Below, piece by piece: positions 1 through 8,640 of a stretch of DNA of 64,000 nt. Both the position numbers and the translations under genes were made by a program. Origin of the DNA: Chroococcidiopsis thermalis PCC 7203 (GTDB lineage: Bacteria; Cyanobacteriota; Cyanobacteriia; Cyanobacteriales; Chroococcidiopsidaceae). The DNA lies in NCBI RefSeq assembly GCF_000317125.1, contig NC_019695.1:2034336-2098335 (forward strand), given 5' to 3'. The notes beneath the pieces are model-generated. The model did not search any database. It was not told the origin of the DNA and worked only from the letters and a program-made list of their open reading frames with translations. Each line of letters opens with the position of its first letter. Positions within the stretch are counted from its first letter, which is position 1.

Positions 1-44
1 ATCGAGTCTCTACAAAAAAATCATCGCGAAAAGAGCAGTATTCT

Positions 45-1496
45 ATGTCCCAGCGAATTGTTATCGATCCAGTCACGCGCCTTGAAGGTCACGCTAAAAT
101 TACCATCTACTTAGATGATGCCGGACAAGTGACCGATGCTCGGTTCCACGTCACAGAATTTCGCGGCTTTGAGAAATTCTGTGAAGGTCGTCCTTTGTGG
201 GAAATGCCAGGAATTACGGCGCGGATTTGTGGAATTTGCCCAGTGAGTCACTTGCTAGCTTCTGCTAAAGCAGGCGATCGCATTCTTTCTGTCACTATTC
301 CCGCTGCTGCTACTAAATTGCGTCGGTTGATGAATTTAGGGCAAATTATCCAATCCCATGCTTTGAGTTTTTTCCATCTCAGCGCCCCAGATTTACTATT
401 AGGCATGGATAGCGATCCTCAAAAGCGCAACATTTTTGGGTTAATTGCCGCTCAACCAGAATTAGCCAGAGGTGGAATTCGACTGCGGCAATTCGGACAA
501 GAAATTATTGAAATATTAGGGGGGCGCAAGATTCATCCATCGTGGGCAATTCCAGGTGGCGTGAGGGAACCATTATCTCAAGCAGGACGCACGCAGATTC
601 AAAGCCGCATTCCAGAAGCTAAAACCACAATATTAGATGCGCTAGACAAGTTTAAGCGCTTGCTTCAGGACTATGAAAGGGAAGCTCAAACTTTTGGTAA
701 TTTTCCCAGTTTATTTATGGGTTTGGTCACATCTGATGGTTTGTGGGAAAACTACGACGGATATATTCGGTTTGTCGATAGCGCTGGCAACATTATTGCA
801 GACAAACTCGATCCGACTCGCTTTCAAGAATTTATTGGTGAAGCAGTTGAATCTTATACTTATCTCAAGTTCCCCTATTATCGTCCTTTAGGGTATCCCG
901 ACCAAAAAGATCGCTGTCGTTTAGATAGTGGCATTTATCGAGTTGGACCTTTAGCACGATTAAATATTTGTACTCATATTGGCACTGCGATCGCAGATCG
1001 AGAATTAAGCGAATTTCGCGATCGCGGTGGTGGTACTGTACTCTCATCCTTTTTTTACCACTACGCCCGACTGATTGAAATTTTGGCATCAATCGAGCAA
1101 ATTGAATTGTTGCTTGACGATCCACAGGTGTTATCTACTAAAATCCGTGCCGAAGCTGGAATTAACCAATTAGAAGGAGTTGGTTGTAGTGAAGCACCAC
1201 GCGGGACTTTATTTCATCACTACAAAGTTGATGAAAACGGCTTAATGCAGAAGATAAATTTGATTATTGCGACGGGGCAAAATAATCTCGCAATGAACCG
1301 CACGGTGGCTCAAATTGCCCGACATTTTATTCATGGTGCAGAAATTCCTGAAGGAATGTTGAATCGTGTTGAAGCTGGAATTCGGGCTTTCGATCCTTGC
1401 TTAAGTTGTTCGACTCATGCAGCCGGACAAATGCCATTGCACGTTCAATTAGTAGGAACAGATGGAAGTGTTGTTAATGAAGTTTGGCGGGATTAG
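45..1496 (+). CDS. hoxH: HoxH, large subunit of bidirectional NAD(P)-linked [NiFe] hydrogenase
   Basis: Catalytic subunit of the cytoplasmic bidirectional [NiFe] hydrogenase, which interconverts H2 and protons together with HoxY and the HoxEFU diaphorase. The 483-residue protein shows both nickel-binding motifs: RICGIC at residues 60-65 and DPCLSC at 450-455, followed by STH. Beyond His458 is a 25-residue tail starting AAGQ that fits the C-terminal peptide removed after nickel insertion, so this is the unprocessed precursor. The matching protease gene lies 70 bp downstream, followed by hypA. The other hox structural genes must lie to the left of the window; bases 1-44 hold only leader or the end of an unseen gene. 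The ATG at 45 opens the family's usual N terminus ([16 protein letters not shown]). Function is near certain from the two motifs and context. Confidence 0.97.
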   Translation: MSQRIVIDPVTRLEGHAKITIYLDDAGQVTDARFHVTEFRGFEKFCEGRPLWEMPGITARICGICPVSHLLASAKAGDRILSVTIPAAATKLRRLMNLGQIIQSHALSFFHLSAPDLLLGMDSDPQKRNIFGLIAAQPELARGGIRLRQFGQEIIEILGGRKIHPSWAIPGGVREPLSQAGRTQIQSRIPEAKTTILDALDKFKRLLQDYEREAQTFGNFPSLFMGLVTSDGLWENYDGYIRFVDSAGNIIADKLDPTRFQEFIGEAVESYTYLKFPYYRPLGYPDQKDRCRLDSGIYRVGPLARLNICTHIGTAIADRELSEFRDRGGGTVLSSFFYHYARLIEILASIEQIELLLDDPQVLSTKIRAEAGINQLEGVGCSEAPRGTLFHHYKVDENGLMQKINLIIATGQNNLAMNRTVAQIARHFIHGAEIPEGMLNRVEAGIRAFDPCLSCSTHAAGQMPLHVQLVGTDGSVVNEVWRD

Positions 1497-1500
1497 AGCT

Positions 1501-1528
1501 GTAGAGACGTTACATGTAACGTCTCTAC
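1501..1528. repeat. 28-bp perfect palindrome between hoxH and hoxW
   Basis: A perfect inverted repeat whose left half is GTAGAGACGTTACA. An identical 28-bp copy is at 48127-48154. It lies just after the hoxH stop and could form a stable hairpin in the hoxH-hoxW transcript, possibly affecting mRNA stability or attenuation between the genes. That role is inference; the exact repeat is seen. Confidence 0.9.
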
Positions 1529-1565
1529 AGGGAGAAGATAAAACTAAAATCAAATCGACAATCTG

Positions 1566-2045
1566 ATGGGCGAGAATTCAAAAACTATTTTGGTAATTGG
1601 CTATGGTAATGACTTACGTAGTGATGATGCTGTGGGGCAAAAAGTAGCTAATGCGATCGCCTCGAAGGAATTACCTGATGTAACATCGCTGTGCGTTCAT
1701 CAACTCACACCCGAACTAGCTACATTTTTGGCAACAGCCGACCTAGCAATTTTTATCGATGCCTGTTTTGCAAGTGTCTGCGAAGACGTGCGACTACAAG
1801 CGATCGCACCTACCAATTCCACTGTGATCGGCGGACATACAGGCGATCCGCGATCGCTATTAGCCCTGACGCAAGCGCTTTACAATCGGGTTCCGAATGC
1901 TTGGTGGGTAACGATACCGGGAACGAACTTTGAATTAGGCGATCGCCTTTCACCCAGTGCTGAACGAGGTATTCAGGTAGCGCTGGAACAAATTTACCAT
2001 TTGATTAAATTAGGCAAGGTAGAACTATGCATGAAGTTGGAATGA
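1566..2045 (+). CDS. hoxW: HoxW, HoxH-specific hydrogenase maturation endopeptidase
   Basis: Nickel-dependent endopeptidase of the HybD/HycI family that trims the C-terminal tail of HoxH once the Ni-Fe site is assembled. The 159-residue protein has the N-terminal signature VIGYGNDLRSDDAVG (about residues 10-24), an Asp in a FIDAC context near residue 65 and a His in IGGHTGDP near 96, which match the metal-ligand positions of the family. It lies directly downstream of its presumed substrate gene and overlaps hypA by 19 bp, so the three genes look like one transcription unit. Assignment to HoxH rather than an uptake hydrogenase rests on this linkage. Confidence 0.92.
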   Translation: MGENSKTILVIGYGNDLRSDDAVGQKVANAIASKELPDVTSLCVHQLTPELATFLATADLAIFIDACFASVCEDVRLQAIAPTNSTVIGGHTGDPRSLLALTQALYNRVPNAWWVTIPGTNFELGDRLSPSAERGIQVALEQIYHLIKLGKVELCMKLE

Positions 2046-2368
2046 TGCAAAACGTTCTCGCAACTGCTGTAGAACGTGCAAAACATGAAGGTGCAAGCCA
2101 TATTCGCCTGCTGCAAATGCGAGTCGGTGAGGCATCTGGGGTAGTACCAGAATCCTTACAACTGGCGTTTGATGTGGTGAAAAAGGAGACAATAGCTGAA
2201 GATGCCAGATTTCAGGTGGAGTCCGTACCAGTCGTCTGTTATTGCCCCAATTGCACTACTGAATTTCATCCCACCGATTTACTCTACGAATGTCCCGAAT
2301 GTCACCAACCATATTGTGAGGTACGACAGGGTAAAGAGTTTGAACTGGCATTTTTAGAAGTTTCCTAG
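2027..2368 (+). CDS. hypA: HypA, hydrogenase nickel incorporation protein
   Basis: Nickel metallochaperone that, with HypB, delivers Ni to the hydrogenase large subunit. The protein has 113 residues, the normal HypA length. It starts MHEVGMM, preserving the N-terminal Met-His-Glu of the nickel site, and carries the zinc site as two CxxC pairs at residues 73/76 and 89/92. The start overlaps the end of hoxW by 19 bp, implying translational coupling. No hypB follows: the next gene is on the opposite strand, so the remaining hyp genes are elsewhere. Confidence 0.95.
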   Translation: MHEVGMMQNVLATAVERAKHEGASHIRLLQMRVGEASGVVPESLQLAFDVVKKETIAEDARFQVESVPVVCYCPNCTTEFHPTDLLYECPECHQPYCEVRQGKEFELAFLEVS

Positions 2369-2397
2369 TCGATCGCTAGCTTCACAAATTACCATTC

Positions 2398-3207
2398 TCA
2401 ACCATCAACCAATTCACCCCGTAAAACTAAAACAGCTTGTCCTCCCAATAAAACCCGATCGCCTTGACAGCTAACTTTAATTACCCCACCTCTAGCAGAA
2501 GCTTGATAGGCGAGAAAATTATCTTTCCCCAAGCGATCGCGCCAGTAGGGTGCAAGGCAACAATGCGCCGAACCCGTCACCGGATCTTCGTCAATTCCGA
2601 CATTAGGCGCAAAGTAGCGAGAGACAAAATCATACTCTGAGTTTGTCCCTTGGCTGGTGACGATTACGCCTTGTACGGGCAAAGTTTTCAGTAAACTAAA
2701 ATCTGGCTGAAGATTTCTGACAATCTCCTCCGAATCTAATTCCACCAAATAATTTCTATTCGTCTCACCTACATACTTGGGTTTGGTTCCCAAAGCTTTG
2801 ATCAAATCGGCAGGTATTTCCGATGCAGCAGGAACTTGCATTGGGAAGTCTAATTCGATCCATTCTCCTATCCGTTTTGCCGTCAGCAAGCCACTGAGAG
2901 TGTGAAATCGAGCTGTTTCCTCTGGCTGCAAATAACCCTGTTCCCACAGCACATGAGCGCTAGCTAGGGTAGCATGACCGCACAGAGGAACTTCTGTAGC
3001 AGGAGTAAACCACCGCAGATTGTAGCTACCATCGTCTTGCCGGAGTAAGAAAGCCGTCTCTGATAAATTCATCTCCTTGGCAATATTTTGCATCCAACCG
3101 TCATCTCTCGATCGCGGCAGAACGCATACAGCAGCGGGATTACCTGCAAAAGGTTTATTTGTAAAAGCATCGACCTGAAAAATTTCTTGTCCCATTTCAG
3201 TTGTCAT
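2398..3207 (-). CDS. PhzF-family isomerase/epimerase
   Basis: Member of the PhzF/diaminopimelate-epimerase-fold family; the true substrate is unknown. The protein begins (M)GQEIFQVDAFTNKPFAGNP, a typical family N terminus, and has NLSETAFL with the family's catalytic Glu, the segment PLCGHATLASAHV, and a C-terminal DPVTGSAHC motif. In-frame sequence upstream of 3207 is not family-like and lies inside the preceding gene, so ATG 3207 (269 residues) is chosen; it forms an ATGA overlap with the stop of the DUF928 gene. ATG 3195 is an alternative. This is the last gene of the minus-strand operon starting with the sigma factor near 8.1 kb. Whether it belongs to that module functionally or is a rider is open. 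Confidence 0.85.
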   Translation of the reverse strand: MTTEMGQEIFQVDAFTNKPFAGNPAAVCVLPRSRDDGWMQNIAKEMNLSETAFLLRQDDGSYNLRWFTPATEVPLCGHATLASAHVLWEQGYLQPEETARFHTLSGLLTAKRIGEWIELDFPMQVPAASEIPADLIKALGTKPKYVGETNRNYLVELDSEEIVRNLQPDFSLLKTLPVQGVIVTSQGTNSEYDFVSRYFAPNVGIDEDPVTGSAHCCLAPYWRDRLGKDNFLAYQASARGGVIKVSCQGDRVLLGGQAVLVLRGELVDG

Positions 3208-3992
3208 GGCAAAAGTGGCTGAGATGACATATCGCTCAAATTGGCAGATTGTAAAAGCCCGTTCCAATTTGCCTTGAGAGCGGCATTTTCTGGCTGCTGT
3301 AAGCGCTGTTCGGCTATGGTGGCGATCGCGTCGTACCATAAGCCTTGTTGAGCGTAGAGATCGAGTCGTTGTTCGGGTGTGGCTGTCTTGAGTTTCGATC
3401 GCATCGTGGCGGTTGGCGATACGCGCTGTACCCATCCTTCGACGGAATCTTTGATCGCAATAGTAGAATCTTGGCGATCGCAACTGGCTGCTATTTCTGT
3501 TTTCAAAAACCAGTGATAGTTCTGATTGAGCTTAAGTGGCGGTTGGGTAGATGGTAAACGCACGCCGATGATGCCTGGTTTAGCTGGCAGTTCGACAGCA
3601 GAACGATAGACATCGTTATCGCGATCGTCTTGTAGGACGAATTCTACAGAACGGAGTGAAGGGTTGGCAGCAGGAATGTAAAACCAGAAAGTAGGATACT
3701 CGGCGATCGTCTGTCCCCAAACATACGTTGCTTTACCCGTGCCTACAGTCTTTTCTACGGCAGGTGCTAGCGCCGTTAGCGGCAGCTTGAAGCCGCAGTC
3801 TCCTCCTCGTCCGGCTGCGCCTCTAGTTCGTCCGGTGGGAGTGCCGGAGGTAGGAAAGGGTGGTGGCGTGTAACGGGGTTGAGTGCTGACTTGCTGGTGA
3901 GTGTGATTTTGACTGTTATTGTGGGTGGCGATCGCTGCTGTGGGTACGAGCATTGTGAAGGCGATCGCTGCTGTGGCTGCAAGCTTGTGCAT
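3204..3992 (-). CDS. DUF928 family exported protein
   Basis: A 262-residue protein with an N-terminal signal peptide (hydrophobic core about residues 5-22, Ala-rich) followed by a Pro/Thr/Gly-rich linker to about residue 65. The remaining segment, with features such as YVWGQTIAEYPTFWFYIP, VEFVLQDD and the C-terminal LAxxLYAQQGLWYDA-like region, matches the cyanobacterial DUF928 family. It is expected in the periplasm or thylakoid lumen. It starts 9 bp after the CHAT-CHASE2 stop, and its own stop overlaps the PhzF start. DUF928 genes are commonly found beside CHASE2 and DUF1822 genes in cyanobacteria, suggesting a partner role for the periplasmic CHASE2 domain; molecular function is unknown. 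Confidence 0.85.
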   Translation of the reverse strand: MHKLAATAAIAFTMLVPTAAIATHNNSQNHTHQQVSTQPRYTPPPFPTSGTPTGRTRGAAGRGGDCGFKLPLTALAPAVEKTVGTGKATYVWGQTIAEYPTFWFYIPAANPSLRSVEFVLQDDRDNDVYRSAVELPAKPGIIGVRLPSTQPPLKLNQNYHWFLKTEIAASCDRQDSTIAIKDSVEGWVQRVSPTATMRSKLKTATPEQRLDLYAQQGLWYDAIATIAEQRLQQPENAALKANWNGLLQSANLSDMSSQPLLP

Positions 3993-4001
3993 TATCTCAC
4001 C

Positions 4002-6380
4002 TCAATCTATCTTTAGTGTAGGTTTCAGCAGTAGATTGCTGCTATCGGGCAAAGAACGCTTGACGACCGCAATTCTGCCTCCCGTCACGACTAAAGCCAA
4101 AGCCGCAGGGACTAAAGGCAGCCAGCCACCTTGAAGTAGTAATATCCAACTCGAGCCATATAGAGCTGCAATTGTCAAGCAAACACTCAATCCCAATCGC
4201 GCGGGAGAACGCCAGCACCAAACAACAACTCCTCCCACCAACGACCAAGCCCAAATCCAAACAATCTCACCCCAGAGAGGCAAAACCCACAGTGGTGTCC
4301 GTCCGTCCAAAACAGCACTGAGGAGTTGACTCACCATCTGAGCTTGCAAATAAATACCTGGAATTTGTTTTTGCAGTCCCTGTCTGCCGATGCTGTAGGG
4401 AGTAGACCACGCATCACCAGTACTAGGAGCCGCTAGACCGATCAGTACAATCCTGTCTTTGAGGGTACGGGCAAGATTGGGCGGAATGCGATCGCTCAGT
4501 ATATCTCCTAGCGTCACTGCGACGGCAATATCGTCTACAGAGTCAAAGGGACGGTAATTGAGTAACAGTTGATAGCCTTTAGGATCGATTCTTTGATAAC
4601 CGCCCGTATGGAAAGGTTGCAAACGCGGAAAAACGACATTACCGAGTTGTAAGTTACCATTGGGCGTGAATCGAGTTTCAATTCCTTTCGCTGCCAAATA
4701 TTGATGAGCGAGTTGAAAACTGAGCGCGGTATTAGCACTACAACGGGATGTGAGTGGCGGATCGAAATTGAGCAAATGGCGGCGCACGATGTTGTCATCT
4801 GGATCGGCAATGACATCGCTAAAACCTATCCGTTCTGGCGCGACTTCTGGCGGGGGTTGAACGCCACGCGGATCGAATTCTGGATCGCTGACTTTACAGA
4901 TAGCAAAAAGGCGATCGCTTTTTTGGAGCCTTGACTTCAGACTTGGTAATTTCTCTACCGGAAAATCGCGGTAGATATCCAAACCGATAACTTGTGGGTG
5001 AAATTGTTCGAGTTTTTGCAACAGTTTTTCCAATGCCAAATCTGACAGAGAGCCTTTTCTCTGTTTCTGTTCTGGCAGCTGCAAATCTTCCTCTGTCACC
5101 GTCACAAGTAACAGACGCGGATCGGCTTTTTCTATAGGACGCAGCCGCATTAATTGGTCAAAAGCCTGCAATTCTATAGGTTGGAATAATCCTAATAACC
5201 TCATTCCTACCACCGCCGCCGTGACAATGGTGCTGGTGAAGAAGACGCGCCGCAGAGAAAGCCGTTGTCGTGGTGGACGTAGACGTTGCATCCACTGTTG
5301 CCAAGTTGGAGGAATTTCGGCAAGATTTTGATAAATGACTGGTAGCCAGCTAGCAGCAGGATATTCACTTTCCCATCCCTGGAGTCTTTCCCTTGCCTCT
5401 CGTACCGACAAATAGAGAGACTTTCCCCCGGCAAAAGCCTGGAGAAAACTCTTCAAAAATTCTTGCGCCACGCGATCCGGTACGGGTTCGCGCATGAATA
5501 CTACTTGGGGAATGTGCAAACTTGCCAAGTCCCGCGCCAAACCCAAGCCATCGCAAGAGTTAAAAATGGCTACGCTCAAACCATTTTCTACCGCAGTTTG
5601 TAAAGCGTGTTTGAGATCGGCAATAGTTAAACTTTCCGTTTGATTTAAATAAATTCTGCCTGTAACTTCATTCTGTGAGGCAGTTGTTTGACTGGCACTA
5701 TGTCCGGCAAAAAATAAAATATCCCATCCTTGGGTAGACCATAACTGACGGTCTAACTCTTGACGTGACGGCTCAACCAAAAACTTGACATCTGCTCCTG
5801 GCAAGGTTTCGAGCAAGTTACGGTCTGCTTGAATGTCAATTCCGGCACTACTACCTAAAATCGCTAAAATTCTGATTTGAGTGCGAGAGGATGTCGTTTT
5901 CAGCGCAATTTCTTCGTAAGCAGGGGTACTCAGGGCAATTTCTGCTTGAGGATAGCGAGCAAATAGATCGCAGCGATGCCAGGGTAGCCGCTGTAATAGT
6001 AAATCTTCAGTTTGCAAAATAACTCGAATTGCATCCGCAGGCATTAATTTTTCTAAAAACTTATCCCTTAAAGCAAGAAATGATGGAGAGGAAAGCCAAT
6101 TGTTTAGACTGCGGCTGAGGGATTCTGCGGCATTATAACAGTCTTCTAAAACACAAACATTCGTAATTTGGACGGCAGCGGCTTCCAGACGCGATCGCAA
6201 ACCCAAACTGTAGTAAGCTGATTGCCATTTTCTGTAGAGTTGCGGAATTTCCGGCTGGGGTGGTAATCTGCCAGCAAGTTCTACAGCGGGGCGATCGCCA
6301 TCCTCGCCAATTTGCAGCGTGACAGGAAATCCCTGCTCAAAGCTACCTTCGCCAAACTTCAAGACAACTAACTTACCCAC
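4002..6380 (-). CDS. CHAT-CHASE2 membrane protein (caspase-like protease fused to extracytoplasmic sensor)
   Basis: A 792-residue two-domain protein. Residues about 130-350 form a CHAT (caspase-HetF-associated with TPRs) domain with the putative catalytic dyad intact: His227 in ILFFAGHSAS and Cys276 in VAIFNSCDG. A transmembrane helix at about 378-400 leads to a CHASE2 domain (about 400-690; includes LLLVTVTEEDLQ, VIGLDIYRD and GLAAPSTGDAWSTPYS), then two or three membrane helices near 700-780. The inferred topology is a cytoplasmic protease controlled by a periplasmic sensor, the reverse of receptors in which CHASE2 precedes an output domain. It lies between the DUF1822 gene (45-bp gap) and the DUF928 gene (9-bp gap). 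Substrate and signal are unknown; architecture is confident. Confidence 0.9.
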   Translation of the reverse strand: MGKLVVLKFGEGSFEQGFPVTLQIGEDGDRPAVELAGRLPPQPEIPQLYRKWQSAYYSLGLRSRLEAAAVQITNVCVLEDCYNAAESLSRSLNNWLSSPSFLALRDKFLEKLMPADAIRVILQTEDLLLQRLPWHRCDLFARYPQAEIALSTPAYEEIALKTTSSRTQIRILAILGSSAGIDIQADRNLLETLPGADVKFLVEPSRQELDRQLWSTQGWDILFFAGHSASQTTASQNEVTGRIYLNQTESLTIADLKHALQTAVENGLSVAIFNSCDGLGLARDLASLHIPQVVFMREPVPDRVAQEFLKSFLQAFAGGKSLYLSVREARERLQGWESEYPAASWLPVIYQNLAEIPPTWQQWMQRLRPPRQRLSLRRVFFTSTIVTAAVVGMRLLGLFQPIELQAFDQLMRLRPIEKADPRLLLVTVTEEDLQLPEQKQRKGSLSDLALEKLLQKLEQFHPQVIGLDIYRDFPVEKLPSLKSRLQKSDRLFAICKVSDPEFDPRGVQPPPEVAPERIGFSDVIADPDDNIVRRHLLNFDPPLTSRCSANTALSFQLAHQYLAAKGIETRFTPNGNLQLGNVVFPRLQPFHTGGYQRIDPKGYQLLLNYRPFDSVDDIAVAVTLGDILSDRIPPNLARTLKDRIVLIGLAAPSTGDAWSTPYSIGRQGLQKQIPGIYLQAQMVSQLLSAVLDGRTPLWVLPLWGEIVWIWAWSLVGGVVVWCWRSPARLGLSVCLTIAALYGSSWILLLQGGWLPLVPAALALVVTGGRIAVVKRSLPDSSNLLLKPTLKID

Positions 6381-6425
6381 GATCTATCACCTGTAGGCAC
6401 GTCATTTTAAGTTGTAAGTCGTAAC

Positions 6426-7418
6426 TCAAATGATAAAGTGTTCGGTGATGCCAACATCCCCCAGAGCTACTTTAACGCTAAATCTTTCTCCGGTAGTACC
6501 GCTAAATTGCAACTGAATATAATTATCGGCGCGTCTGGCTTTAGCTTCCAAGAAAACTGAACCAGATTCATCCAAAACGATTAGCTGTAGCGACGGCGGT
6601 AAAAATGTCTCTCTCCCCGTCGGATGCACTTGTACGATCAGATCGGTTTTCTGCTCTGATGCAGGACGCAGTTCCATGACCAAAGCGACTGCATGACCAG
6701 CTAGCTGCATCCCTAAGTCAATTAACTTTGCCCGTCTGACAAAATTTTCAGGGCGATCCACTTCGTTTGTATTCAGTTCTTCTGTTTTACGAAAGCTAAA
6801 GGTTAAATTGTGTTCGGTTGGATTTAATAGCGAGACGACAGTTTGCCAACCTGGTTCAAACGTATTTTGGAACCACTGTCTCAAGTTAACCGTACTCGTG
6901 GGAGGATTCGCGTTAGCGAAGCTTAACGAAGTTATCGCGCTTAAGTCTTGCAAGTGGGACAATAGATCTTCCGGCGATCGCAACTGGTTAACGGTCAACT
7001 GTTCTTGGGTAACTTGCTGGACAAAACCCAGGATACAGACCTGTTTTTCTACTTCATCCAAACGCACGACAACATAACCGATCCGATCTTCCCAAACCTC
7101 CGGTGGCACGTAACAGGTAGAAGCATCAGTGGCGATCGCCCGACATTCCAGGCGACCCAAACCCAATACCTCCAAGTCTGCTGCATCCACACACGCACGC
7201 ATAAAAGGATTCCAACTATCGCACTCGTTCCAATTCACCGGAACGCCCATCATTTCCAAATAATCGCGGACGGCACACACAGCCAAGGTATTCAGTCGCA
7301 CTTGCTCTGCTTTTTGTGACGTTGGCTGCTGCTGGCTAAACTGCCAAGCAATGCTATTCGCGGCTTGAGTAATTGGTAACGGAAGGGAGCGATCGTTTTC
7401 TCGTGCTTGATAATTCAT
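6426..7418 (-). CDS. DUF1822 family protein
   Basis: A 330-residue soluble protein without signal peptide. Family hallmarks visible include the N-terminal stretch with LNTLAVCAVRDYLEMMGVPV, the segment CYVPPEVWEDRIGYVVVRLDE and the later DLGMQLAGHAVALVMELRP, typical of cyanobacterial DUF1822 proteins. Molecular function is unknown. Its ATG (7418) is 65 bp inside the 3' end of the sigma-factor gene in another frame, so the two are translationally close-coupled; the CHAT-CHASE2 gene follows. The consistent pairing suggests a regulatory partner (for example an anti-sigma-like or adaptor protein), but nothing in the sequence proves that. Confidence 0.85.
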   Translation of the reverse strand: MNYQARENDRSLPLPITQAANSIAWQFSQQQPTSQKAEQVRLNTLAVCAVRDYLEMMGVPVNWNECDSWNPFMRACVDAADLEVLGLGRLECRAIATDASTCYVPPEVWEDRIGYVVVRLDEVEKQVCILGFVQQVTQEQLTVNQLRSPEDLLSHLQDLSAITSLSFANANPPTSTVNLRQWFQNTFEPGWQTVVSLLNPTEHNLTFSFRKTEELNTNEVDRPENFVRRAKLIDLGMQLAGHAVALVMELRPASEQKTDLIVQVHPTGRETFLPPSLQLIVLDESGSVFLEAKARRADNYIQLQFSGTTGERFSVKVALGDVGITEHFII

Positions 7419-8070
7419 GATAGGTATCCTCTAAATACCCTTGCGATTCGCCGAATTTACGCAATCGTGGTAGGCATTGTCGCCGATAGAAACTACTCAG
7501 TGTCGAAACGGACAGCTTGTATTGCGCTGCTAAATCTTCCCAGCTTGTCTCTGGTGGCAGCCTTTGTAACAATAAAACTTGGCAATTCACCTTTGGATAA
7601 CCTTGAATATAAGTACGGCGGAGGTCGCCATCAGGATCGGTTTGAATCCACTTTCGTGTCGTTTCCAAAATTGGTGGGACATCGGGCGGAGCTTCCAAGG
7701 CTTCAATCGCGTCTTTCCCCAGCTCGTCAACAGAATAGACTTGTCTAGTTGTCGAGTTATTGGTAGTCTTTCTTTGCAGGTATAGGTCTTGCAGCCGTCG
7801 CCGCAAATATGCATTTAACCAAGTCGTGATACTACTACGACTGGGATCGTAGCGATCGCCTGTCGTAGCTTCACACAGGTTACGGCAGAAATACAGCCAG
7901 GTTTGTTGTAAGGCATCCTCGTAATCGGGAGTATTTTCTTTCCACAGCTTGCCAGACTTGGCAATCGAGCGGACAATTCTCGTTAAACCTCGCTGGCGAT
8001 CGAGACTACCGATCTTCTGCTGACAAGTTTCTACGACCAATTGACGCAGACTCACCTCAAATTCTTCCAT
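7354..8070 (-). CDS. Sigma-70 family (ECF-like) RNA polymerase sigma factor
   Basis: Small group-3/ECF-like sigma factor. Region 2 is recognisable in DYEDALQQTWLYFCRNL and YDPSRSSITTWLNAYLRRRL (core and -10 binding), and a region-4 helix-turn-helix in SWEDLAAQYKLSVSTLSSFYRRQ. ATG 8070 gives 238 residues; a GTG at 8139 would add 23 residues, and a GGAGGTGAG sequence lies further upstream at about 8158-8166, so the start is uncertain. It is the first gene of the operon with DUF1822, CHAT-CHASE2, DUF928 and PhzF. A sigma factor beside a membrane protease-sensor suggests regulated release or stabilisation of the sigma factor, but this is inference. Confidence 0.88.
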   Translation of the reverse strand: MEEFEVSLRQLVVETCQQKIGSLDRQRGLTRIVRSIAKSGKLWKENTPDYEDALQQTWLYFCRNLCEATTGDRYDPSRSSITTWLNAYLRRRLQDLYLQRKTTNNSTTRQVYSVDELGKDAIEALEAPPDVPPILETTRKWIQTDPDGDLRRTYIQGYPKVNCQVLLLQRLPPETSWEDLAAQYKLSVSTLSSFYRRQCLPRLRKFGESQGYLEDTYHELSSTRKRSLPSVTNYSSRE

Positions 8071-8139
8071 AACAGTATTTTTTATTTGTCTCTCCAGCAG
8101 GGGTATGTTTATTTTCGAGGAAAAATCCTCTGAAATCAC

Positions 8140-8342
8140 TACCGCACTGCTTGTTGTCTCACCTCCTAGACATAGCGTGTTTCCTCCGCTATATACTTAT
8201 CAGCTTTATAGAAGAAAATTATGCAGGTGAGTTTTATTAAGTTATGTAAGTAAAACAAGAAGAATGTCACGCAAAAGATCATGCCAGTAACGCGCAGTCG
8301 CGTTCTGGGGCGCGTCGCCAAAATGACCAATGTAGAATATGC
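8140..8342. other. Intergenic leader upstream of the sigma operon
   Basis: No gene seen. The stretch carries the presumptive promoter and leader of the minus-strand sigma operon, including a GGAGGTGAG sequence read on the minus strand at about 8158-8166. Towards 8342 it passes into degraded sequence downstream of the transposase remnant. No clear inverted repeat marking the insertion-sequence end was found. Confidence 0.5.
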
Positions 8343-8640
8343 TCAAGCCGCCAAGCTATAGGAAAGAGTCATCTGTAGAGCCATCGGCGCATCTGTGGTA
8401 GACTCAAGGGAATGAGAATCTCGCGTGGCATTGAACTGGGCGAGACTGTTGCTGTTGGAAGGCATCGTCCAGTTGTTGTGGGCATTGACCAAGGGTTCTG
8501 TCTGATGACGCAACACAACCAGAAATGCTTGAGCCGCTAATACCAACGTCATGTGGCGTAGCCAACCATGCCAAGAGCGGACTTCGTATTCACCCAAGCC
8601 TAATTGATATGAAGCAATTTTGAAACACTCGAAAATGCTT
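8343..8640 (-). pseudogene. IS701-type transposase, C-terminal remnant
   Basis: Only the C-terminal part of a DDE transposase survives. The minus-strand translation contains ECFKIASYQLGLGEYEVR, then SWHGWLRHMTLVLAAQAFL, the conserved tail of IS701/DDE_5-type cyanobacterial transposases where a Glu-containing ECF motif precedes a YEVRSW-x-G-W segment. It is cut at about 8640, exactly where the reading frame of the oppositely oriented DUF1998 helicase remnant begins, so insertion or deletion joined the two. No terminal repeats are evident. It is inactive. Confidence 0.8.

Noticed and set aside
3208-3483. Long N-terminal extension of the PhzF protein
   Set aside because: It lies wholly inside the DUF928 gene, is Arg-rich and non-homologous; the ATGA overlap at 3207 gives a normal PhzF start.
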